Assembly: GCA_010027825.1 (NCBI GenBank)
Contig: RGUK01000121.1
Coordinates: 1-5,370, forward strand
DNA: 5,370 bases
DNA from: a bacterium
GTDB lineage: Bacteria > Dependentiae > Babeliae > Babeliales > RVW-14
Direction of reading: 5' to 3'
In this document: positions 1-4,850 of the stretch, piece by piece
Numbering within the stretch: position 1 is the first letter of the stretch
How the letters are laid out: every line of letters starts with the position of its first letter
The notes under the pieces: model-generated
What the model was told of the DNA's origin: nothing
The model's input: the letters and a program-made list of their open reading frames with translations, nothing else
Database searches by the model: none
Program-made: the position numbers and the translations under genes

Positions 1-215
1 TTAATCGCTGCTCGCTTTTCCGGCCCGTCAGGAATGGTGCTCAGCAAGCTTCCTATGCCAGACACACCTTCCTCACCTCGCTCAACTTCAGTCCACAAAC
101 TGCGTCCTAGCTCTTCCGCTTCGCCTGCCAGCAACCGTCGCTCTTCAGCTGCCTGCACCGTAGCGAGCGTAAAAACGCATGCTAGGGCTATAAAAAACGA
201 AGCTCTTACCTTCAT
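1..215 (-). CDS. Exported protein of unknown function, C-terminus outside window
   Basis: The reading frame is open from ATG at 215 to the window edge, giving 71 complete codons with no stop. The N-terminus is a textbook type I signal peptide: MKVR, a hydrophobic core (SFFIALACVFTLATV), then VQA before AEE, which predicts cleavage after residue 22. The visible mature part is charged and rich in Glu, Arg and Gly (EERRLLAGEAEELGRSLW and onward), and I recognise no family. Two other ATGs lie just upstream. The one at 227 is in frame and would add four residues (MHDS). I chose 215 because the signal peptide then starts normally and an AAGGA motif lies about 11 bases upstream. The gene has its own candidate promoter (263-291) and is separated from the gene upstream by a terminator. 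The Cys at residue 13 is a poor lipobox because the hydrophobic stretch before it is short. What is seen is export; the function is unknown. Confidence 0.75.
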   Translation of the reverse strand, partial: MKVRASFFIALACVFTLATVQAAEERRLLAGEAEELGRSLWTEVERGEEGVSGIGSLLSTIPDGPEKRAAI

Positions 216-262
216 AGAATCATGCATCCTTTTACAGCGGAGGGGAAAAACGCAATCGCTCT

Positions 263-291
263 TTTATACGCTACCAGGCAAAACAACGCAA
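263..291 (-). promoter_or_regulatory. Candidate sigma-70-type promoter for the gene at 1-215
   Basis: On the minus strand, TTGCGT (291-286) is followed after exactly 17 bases by TATAAA (268-263), which matches five of six bases of the -10 consensus; the -35 matches three of six. Transcription would begin near 256 and give a leader of about 40 bases before the ATG at 215. The site lies directly downstream of the terminator at 309-344, where a promoter for an independent unit is expected. The call rests on motif and position only. Confidence 0.4.
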
Positions 292-308
292 GTAAGCACA
301 ATCAAAGA

Positions 309-344
309 AAAAGGGCCCCGGCAAGTTCTTGCCGGGGCCCTTTT
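309..344 (-). terminator. Strong intrinsic terminator of the gene at 366-1010
   Basis: A perfect 16-bp stem (309-324 paired with 329-344) closes a four-base GTTC loop. The core of the stem is ten G:C pairs and its base is four A:T pairs. Read on the minus strand, the stem runs into TTTTTCTTT, the usual U-tract of a rho-independent terminator. It starts about 20 bases after the stop codon of the minus-strand gene. The plus-strand version ends in only TTTTGG, and no plus-strand gene precedes it, so the minus strand is its natural direction. Confidence 0.9.
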
Positions 345-365
345 GGTAGTAGTAGTGTGAGATTT

Positions 366-1010
366 TTAGCGTCTGTTTTGCATGGCGCTTGCACCAACTC
401 TTTTTGCTGCCGCGTTATCACGCACCGCAACCGTAGCAGCATTGACAACCGTCGGCTGGGCAGTAATTTGCCACTTGCTCAGCATAACCGCAATAGGCTG
501 ATTGGCGCCCGGCGTGCCAATCATGCGCGCTGGAAAAGGATCAAACATGAACATCGGGTAGCCGCCAATATCGGCGTACATGAGCACTTGTTTGACCGGA
601 TTTGTATAATCTAAGCCATACCCGCGTATCCGCCCAGCTGGGCTGCCCTTGGCAAGCGCATCCAGGTGGGCTGCCGTTGCAGGCTTAAGAGCTACGATCT
701 GCGCAGCAATTGTCGACTTGGTGACATCTACAAGACTGCCCAAGCCTTTATTTATAACCGAAGCAGACCCATCCATTAAGTCGGCATTTGATTCGTACTC
801 GGCCGTGGTCATCACGCGCGAGCCAACCAAGGGAACGATGAAATTTGCATTCGCATCATTAACGCGCAACAAAGCAAGTAACCCACCGATCGTATTCTGA
901 CCCGCTCTAGGCAATGCAAGCTTATTGCCTTCATTCGCCGTGATAGTAATGGCAACACCACACGCCACAAGGCCCGTAAAGAGCGCCACCGTCAATAATT
1001 TATTCTTCAT
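366..1010 (-). CDS. Exported, probable lipoprotein of unknown function (214 aa)
   Basis: I place the start at ATG 1010, giving 214 residues. The frame is open 21 codons further upstream to another ATG (1073), but only the 1010 start has a purine-rich Shine-Dalgarno (AGGGGGGA, 4 bases before ATG) and a signal peptide at the very N-terminus. The signal is MKNK, then a hydrophobic core, then L14-V15-A16-C17, which fits a lipobox well, so processing as a lipoprotein at Cys17 is likely. Cleavage by signal peptidase I after ITITA (residue 25) is the alternative. The mature part is about 190 residues, rich in Ala, Val, Gly and Asn, with no membrane helix. The region DIGGYPMFMFDPFPARMIG (residues 147-165) is aromatic and Pro-rich. 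The C-terminus is basic (ends QNRR). I recognise no family. The gene is monocistronic: a terminator follows it and it diverges from the ATP synthase cluster. Confidence 0.85.
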   Translation of the reverse strand: MKNKLLTVALFTGLVACGVAITITANEGNKLALPRAGQNTIGGLLALLRVNDANANFIVPLVGSRVMTTAEYESNADLMDGSASVINKGLGSLVDVTKSTIAAQIVALKPATAAHLDALAKGSPAGRIRGYGLDYTNPVKQVLMYADIGGYPMFMFDPFPARMIGTPGANQPIAVMLSKWQITAQPTVVNAATVAVRDNAAAKRVGASAMQNRR

Positions 1011-1298
1011 ATAATCCCCCCTATGGGATTGCTCCCATCCCCTCTTTCCGCTTTCCGTGCTGATCTTCACCATCAGCCTACGATCTGCCAGCCGTATAAA
1101 TCAACAATTTGTAAAGTTTTGCACAGGCATGCCGTGTTGAAGGGCATTATTGTCGTCTGCAATTATTTTCTATTATTGAAGCTACTGAAGGTAATCAGGA
1201 GGCAAAAGGCGGCTTGAAGCGCCAACTGCAGCCTTAACTTGCAGAAGAGGAAGGGGCGTACTACACTGGGGGCCGGTCGGTACAAGCATGCGAGCACT
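1011..1298. other. Divergent intergenic region between exported-protein gene and ATP synthase cluster
   Basis: This 288-base stretch should hold promoters for both directions. On the minus strand, TTATAC (1099-1094) is a reasonable -10 element for the gene at 366-1010, but I see no convincing -35. On the plus strand, TTGAAG (1137-1142) with AATTAT (1161-1166) at 18-base spacing is a weak candidate for the ATP synthase cluster; TTGTCG (1150-1155) with TATTAT (1171-1176) is another, at a poor 15-base spacing. GGCATGCC at 1126-1133 is an 8-base palindrome flanked by an imperfect CAC/GTG extension. A strong AGGAGG (1197-1202) stands before only a seven-codon frame (TTG 1214 to a stop), and a second purine run, AGGAAGGGG, lies at 1248-1256. 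I see no tRNA or convincing gene here. Confidence 0.5.
1013..1038 (-). promoter_or_regulatory. Two alternative hairpins overlapping the ribosome binding site
   Basis: In the leader of the gene at 366-1010, ATGGGA (1038-1033) pairs with TCCCAT (1028-1023) around a GCAA tetraloop of the stable GNRA class. The same central bases can instead form AATCCC (1030-1025) paired with GGGATT (1018-1013), which would bury the Shine-Dalgarno. Both stems are 6 bp and perfect, and they share 1025-1028, so only one can form at a time. The geometry fits a translational on/off control, but a chance arrangement around a G-run is possible. Confidence 0.35.
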
Positions 1299-1586
1299 AT
1301 GGTCAGCACAACTATCCTCTTATCAGCGCTTGGCGGCGCAATCACGGGCTACTGGTACGCATCTCTGTTTGCCAGGCGCATCGAACTCTACAAGCCATTC
1401 CTCACCCAGGGGGCATCGGCAAAAAAAACGGTTTTCTGGATTGCTTTTCTGCTAAATTATGTACTTCTGACAGTTGGTTTAGTACTACTGATGCTGTATC
1501 TGCACTGTAATCCCCTCGTTCTGTTAAGCGCTCTTTTGACCACATTCTGGCTCAAAGTATGGGTGCTAACACGGAGAATATTATGA
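1299..1586 (+). CDS. Small three-helix membrane protein of ATP synthase cluster, AtpR/AtpI-like
   Basis: The 95-residue protein has three membrane helices: residues 5-25 (with GGAITGYWYASLF), 44-67 and 71-88, and a basic end (TRRIL). Size, three-helix layout, the Gly-rich first helix and position just before subunit a match AtpR of N-type ATPase operons. AtpI, which assists c-ring assembly, is the alternative and usually has four helices. The arginine expected in the middle helix of AtpR appears to be Asn53, while Lys86 in the last helix stands where a basic residue is expected. Its likely partner is subunit c or its ring during assembly; this is inferred from position. The start is uncertain: ATG 1299 is the first ATG but has a weak ribosome site. 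The frame is open back to 1218 and includes TTG 1239 and a CTG at 1266 that lies 9 bases after AGGAAGGGG. The stop overlaps the atpB start as ATGA (1583-1586), so the two are translationally coupled. Confidence 0.75.
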   Translation: MVSTTILLSALGGAITGYWYASLFARRIELYKPFLTQGASAKKTVFWIAFLLNYVLLTVGLVLLMLYLHCNPLVLLSALLTTFWLKVWVLTRRIL

Positions 1587-2434
1587 GCGCCGGCATGTTC
1601 GCCCCTCGCATCATTGAACCATTCGCCTTCTTGGGGCTGACGGGGCCCTTTTGGCATGTTTACATCGATTTTGTAGTTGGCACCTGGGTTGCCATGGGCA
1701 TATTGCTGATTATTACCTGCTTCGGGCAATATTTCCTGAGCAAAGAGCAAAGCACCTTTGCTATGTTGTACGAGAAAATAATCGAAATGTTTATGAACCT
1801 GTGCAGCGAGAGCGTGGGCACGTTCAACCAAGCGTATTTTTGCTTTGCTACCAGCCTGTTTCTTTTCACGTTTTTTTGCTGCTTTGTTGGGGTTATTCCT
1901 TTTGTAGAAGAAGCAACCGTCAACCTCAATACCACCCTTGCTATCGCGCTGGTAAGCTTTTGCTACGTCCAATACCAGAAAATTCGGATGCATGGGATTG
2001 GCGGCTTCTTGCATGAGTTCATTGATCCCATCTTCTTCATGGCGCCCATCCACTTGGTGGGAGAGCTTTCTAAAATAGCATCCATGGCCTTCCGTCTGTT
2101 TGGCAACATCTTGGGCGGTAGCGTCATTGTTGGCATGGTGCTTGAAGCGCTCAGCCTACAAAAAGAGTACCTAACCCCCTGCATTTTCGGCTGTATTGGC
2201 CTGCATTTAGTATTAACCTACGCGCTGCAGAAAAAAGTGCCGTGGGTTGCTGGCCCCCACCGTTTTGTTTCAGCTTTTTTGAACGTGTTCTTTATTGTAG
2301 CCTGGGTGCAAATTGTCCTGGGAGTGCTTGACGGCCTCATGCAGTCTTTCGTCCTTACCATGCTCACCCTTACCTACCTTGCCATGGCTATGCAGCACGG
2401 CGAGGATAAACCATCAGCTCAGGAGGGCGCATGA
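1583..2434 (+). CDS. atpB: F-type ATP synthase subunit a
   Basis: Subunit a forms the two half-channels that carry the ion past the c-ring. The 283-residue product shows the family signatures in order: VNLNTTLAIAL (residues 113-123), PIHLVGELSKIASMAFRLFGN (155-175) with the essential arginine at R171, and LMQSFVLTMLTLTYLAMA (252-269) with Gln254 at the place of E. coli Q252. Several strong membrane helices are visible (about 29-49, 84-108, 115-131, 173-190, 226-248, 250-270). Two features are unusual. Ser180 stands nine residues after the arginine, where E. coli has Glu219. R171 and Q254 are 83 residues apart rather than about 42; the extra part contains an additional hydrophobic stretch (199-214). 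I chose ATG 1583, not 1559: GGAG lies 6 bases before 1583 and the start forms an ATGA overlap with the upstream stop. The stop overlaps the next gene's start in the same way. Confidence 0.95.
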   Translation: MSAGMFAPRIIEPFAFLGLTGPFWHVYIDFVVGTWVAMGILLIITCFGQYFLSKEQSTFAMLYEKIIEMFMNLCSESVGTFNQAYFCFATSLFLFTFFCCFVGVIPFVEEATVNLNTTLAIALVSFCYVQYQKIRMHGIGGFLHEFIDPIFFMAPIHLVGELSKIASMAFRLFGNILGGSVIVGMVLEALSLQKEYLTPCIFGCIGLHLVLTYALQKKVPWVAGPHRFVSAFLNVFFIVAWVQIVLGVLDGLMQSFVLTMLTLTYLAMAMQHGEDKPSAQEGA

Positions 2435-3384
2435 TCCCTGCTCCTATGTTGCATTTTCTCAGCGCAGGCCTGGCAATAGGATTGGCAGGATTAGGGTGTG
2501 CCATAGGATTGGGTACCGCTGGGAAAAGCGTTTTAAGCAACGCCTCTCGCCAACCGCTTGCTGGCCAGGGCCTGCTGCGTGCACTCATCATTGGCTTTGC
2601 GCTCATCGAAAGTAGCGCAATTATAGCTCTGGTAGCTACGCTGTGGGCGCTTTCAACCCCATCCCATGGACAATCCTTTGAGCAGGCACTTGCTTCCAGC
2701 GCCGGCTTACTGAGTGTTGGTATCACCGCCTTTACCATAGGCATTGCTTCCAGCTTTGTGGTTAAAGCAGCAGCCCAGGCTATTTCGCGCGTTCCCCTGG
2801 TCGCAGCAAAAATAACCACGTTTATGATGATAACGCAGTCTATCATTGAAGCGCCGGTGTTATTCACGTTTGTAACCAATGTTATGATCCGAAGCCGAGT
2901 CAGCGCGGACCTCCTGTTTGAAGGAGCGCTTGCCCTGTGCGCTGCCGCATGCTGCATATGCATTGGCTCCATCGGGCCGGCTATTGGACAATCGATGCTT
3001 GCAAAAGCTGCGGTAGAAGGGATTGGTACTAATTATCGAGCACAATCTAAAATTGGCCCCTTTGCGTTACTTATTCAGGCAATTATTGAGACGCCGATTT
3101 TATTTTGCCTGCTCATCAGCCTACTCATTATCCGCAAAACTATACCCGCCTGTGACGCCATGTTTGTTGCCACCAAAGCTTGCATTGCCGCCTTAACCAT
3201 GAGTATCGGCTCTATTGGTGGGGCTATTGCGCTTGGCTTTGTCGGCAGCAAAAGCTGCCAGCGTCTTGCGGTAGAAACTACATCCTATGCCACCATCATG
3301 CGGCTTACGCTGCTTTCCGCAGCCTTCATCGAGTCCTGCATCATTTATGTGATGATGATCGCCATGATTTTGTTAACCCGGTAA
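2431..3384 (+). CDS. atpE: Four-hairpin fused F-type ATP synthase subunit c
   Basis: Subunit c forms the rotating ring of the membrane sector. A normal F-type c is about 80 residues with one hairpin; this one has 317 residues and four hairpins in a row (about 8-75, 86-153, 164-235, 245-315). Each second helix carries the ion-binding carboxylate: E60 (ALIESSAI), E140 (SIIEAPVL), E220 (AIIETPIL) and E301 (AFIESCIIY), at intervals of 80, 80 and 81. The classic polar-loop RQP is intact only in the first hairpin (R40-Q41-P42); the second has RVP (120-122) and the last two have lost it. First helices keep Gly-rich motifs, notably GSIGPAIGQS (179-188) and GSIGGAIALG (260-269). AGGAGGG (2421-2427) precedes the ATG, which overlaps the atpB stop. 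The adjacent F-type a subunit argues against a V-type proteolipid. No b-subunit gene follows. Identity as a fused c protein is clear; ring stoichiometry and coupling ion are unknown. Confidence 0.93.
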   Translation: MIPAPMLHFLSAGLAIGLAGLGCAIGLGTAGKSVLSNASRQPLAGQGLLRALIIGFALIESSAIIALVATLWALSTPSHGQSFEQALASSAGLLSVGITAFTIGIASSFVVKAAAQAISRVPLVAAKITTFMMITQSIIEAPVLFTFVTNVMIRSRVSADLLFEGALALCAAACCICIGSIGPAIGQSMLAKAAVEGIGTNYRAQSKIGPFALLIQAIIETPILFCLLISLLIIRKTIPACDAMFVATKACIAALTMSIGSIGGAIALGFVGSKSCQRLAVETTSYATIMRLTLLSAAFIESCIIYVMMIAMILLTR

Positions 3385-3412
3385 CACGAGCAAACCTGAA
3401 AGGGAGCTTGCT

Positions 3413-4517
3413 ATGATTGTGTACGTGATCACCAAACTTGAGTTGGGGGGCGCCCAAAAAGTGTGCCTAGAATTGGTGCGGGGCGTGGATGACCACATGC
3501 CAACCGCGCTGATTTCGGGACAACACGGCGCACTGGTTCCTGCGGCAAAAAGCCTACCGCGGGCTTTTTTGTTGCCTAGCCTGCAGCGTGAAGTCCGTCT
3601 GTTGGGGTTTGTGCATGATGCGCGCACCTTTTTTGCAATCTGGCGACTGTTGCGCCAGCTGAAAAAGGAACACAAGTATATGGTGGTCCACACGCACAGC
3701 ACCAAAGCGGGCATTATCGGTCGCTGGGCCGCCTGGAGCGCAGGAATCAAGCAACGGGTGCACACCATCCATGGGTATAGCTTTCATGACTACCTCCCTT
3801 GGTACACCTGGCTTGCCCACTATCAAATCGAGTGGCTCACCAGCCTAATCACCACGCACTTTGTGTGCGTTTCAGAAAAAGATCGACAGACGGGCATACG
3901 GCTCTTTCCTCGGTTTGCACAAAAAAGCTCGATCATTCGGGCGGCGGTAGATGCAAAAAAACTTGGCGATCAATCCTTTATCCCCGCCTACCGGGCTGAC
4001 AAGCCGTTAGTCATCGGCACCATTGCCTGTTTTAAGCCGCAAAAAAATTTGCTCGATTTGCTGCAAGCATTCCAGCGCGTCCATGCAGCCCTCCTCGGGC
4101 AGGGGCAGCCAGCGCCAAAGCTTGAAATAATTGGTGATGGTCAGCAGCGTGCCATTATCGAAACATGGCTGCAGCAGCACCACCTTACTGAGGCCGTCCG
4201 TCTGCTTGGCTGGCAAAATGATGTGCAACCATTTTTGCAGCAGTGGGATATTTTTGCTCTTACCTCGCTCTGGGAGGGGTGTTGCCTACGATGTGGGCGG
4301 CATTCGAGAAATCATTAAGCACGGACAGAACGGCTTTTTGATACAACCGGGCGAGTGGCAGGATGTAGCGGATAAAATCCTCACGCTCACCCAAGACCCT
4401 GCATTATACCGATCCCTGGCTCATTTTACCGATGATCTGACCGACTTTGACAACAATACTATGGTAAAAAAACATGCGACGCTGTATAACAGTCTCTTGA
4501 GCATTAAACCAGAGTAA
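3413..4517 (+). pseudogene. GT4-family glycosyltransferase broken by internal deletion and frameshift
   Basis: The product belongs to the GT-B fold, GT4 family, which transfers a sugar from an activated nucleotide donor, usually in polysaccharide or glycan assembly at the inner membrane. The N-terminal half has VITKLELGGAQKV (residues 5-17) and HTHSTKAGIIGRWAAWSAG (93-111), followed by HTIHGYSFHDY. The donor half has CFKPQKN (206-212), EIIGDG (238-243), RLLGWQNDV and FALTSLWEG (281-289). The frame then shifts at 4279-4281: the first frame stops at 4318, and the family continuation VAYDVGGIREIIKHGQNGFL reads in the next frame from 4281 to the stop at 4517. About 15 residues normally found between SLWEG and VAYD (the LPxxxxEAMAxGxPV segment, including the donor-binding Glu) are missing. 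Both halves together give about 367 residues, against about 380 expected. The start has GGGAG 6 bases upstream. The acceptor and donor sugars cannot be told. The gene is probably inactive unless this is an assembly fault. Confidence 0.82.
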
Positions 4518-4549
4518 TTGGGATCCCCATTAAAAAGGAGGGAGTCGAG

Positions 4550-4831
4550 ATGAAAAAGTGCTTAAAAATCCGCGTTAGCGGAACGGTGCAGGGCGTTGCC
4601 TACCGAGCGTATGCACAAAAACATGCGCAGACGCTGGGTATTGAAGGCACCGTACAAAATGCTGAAGATGGGAGCGTAGTAATTTACGCCTGTGGCCCGG
4701 CAGCAAGCCTGGAGCGATTTATAGACTTTTTATACAAAGGAACACCGGCAGCGCATGTGGAAGACCTACTTGCAGAACCGTTTGTAAACGAACGCGATTA
4801 TCGTAGCGTTTTTCGCATCATCGGTGATTAA
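4550..4831 (+). CDS. acyP: Acylphosphatase
   Basis: Acylphosphatase hydrolyses the carboxyl-phosphate bond of small acyl phosphates such as acetyl phosphate, carbamoyl phosphate or 1,3-bisphosphoglycerate in the cytoplasm. The 93-residue length is typical. The family signature VSGTVQGVAYRAYAQ (residues 9-23) contains the substrate-binding arginine R19, and GTVQNAEDGSV (33-43) contains the catalytic asparagine N37; the 18-residue spacing equals that of R23 and N41 in the vertebrate enzyme. The position usually Phe before the arginine is Tyr (VAYR rather than VGFR), a common conservative change. The ribosome site AGGAGGG lies 7 bases before ATG 4550 and is the strongest in the right half of the window. 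The gene follows the broken glycosyltransferase by 32 bases and precedes the POTRA protein by 19, with no terminator visible. The enzyme is generic and the neighbours say nothing about its substrate. Confidence 0.95.
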   Translation: MKKCLKIRVSGTVQGVAYRAYAQKHAQTLGIEGTVQNAEDGSVVIYACGPAASLERFIDFLYKGTPAAHVEDLLAEPFVNERDYRSVFRIIGD

Positions 4832-4850
4832 CGTATCTTAAGGAAATGGC

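Noticed and set aside
34..614. Two plus-strand frames (34-360 and 222-614) across the left end
   Set aside because: They read through the terminator hairpin and lie antisense to two genes with good signal peptides; their sequences are Ser/Arg-rich shadow translations.
1011..1073. Longer start at 1073 for the exported protein (235 residues)
   Set aside because: It would put 21 polar residues ahead of a good signal peptide and has no convincing ribosome site, while ATG 1010 has AGGGGGGA at 4 bases.
1023..1217. Plus-strand 64-codon frame in the divergent intergenic region
   Set aside because: It has no ribosome site before its ATG, has a low-complexity hydrophobic end, and overlaps leader and promoter sequence of the opposite gene.
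1457..2053. Minus-strand open frame of 198 codons opposite atpB
   Set aside because: It is antisense to conserved F-type a-subunit motifs, resembles no family and has no initiation signal.
2388..2972. Minus-strand open frame of 194 codons opposite subunit c
   Set aside because: It lies antisense to a clearly conserved protein, has no ribosome site, and its composition follows from the Ala/Ile/Gly-rich codons of the plus-strand gene.
2431..3384. V-type or archaeal proteolipid (subunit K) identity for the fused c protein
   Set aside because: V-type fusions usually lose a carboxylate, whereas here all four are kept; hairpin 1 has the F-type RQP loop, and the overlapping neighbour is an F-type a subunit with the RLFGN motif.
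3385..3412. Terminator between subunit c and the glycosyltransferase
   Set aside because: Only a 5-bp AGCAA/TTGCT pairing is present, it includes the ribosome site, and no U-tract follows.
4271..4318. Programmed ribosomal frameshifting in the glycosyltransferase
   Set aside because: There is no clear slippery heptamer or stimulatory structure, and about 15 conserved residues are absent whichever frame is read, so a deletion explains the data better.
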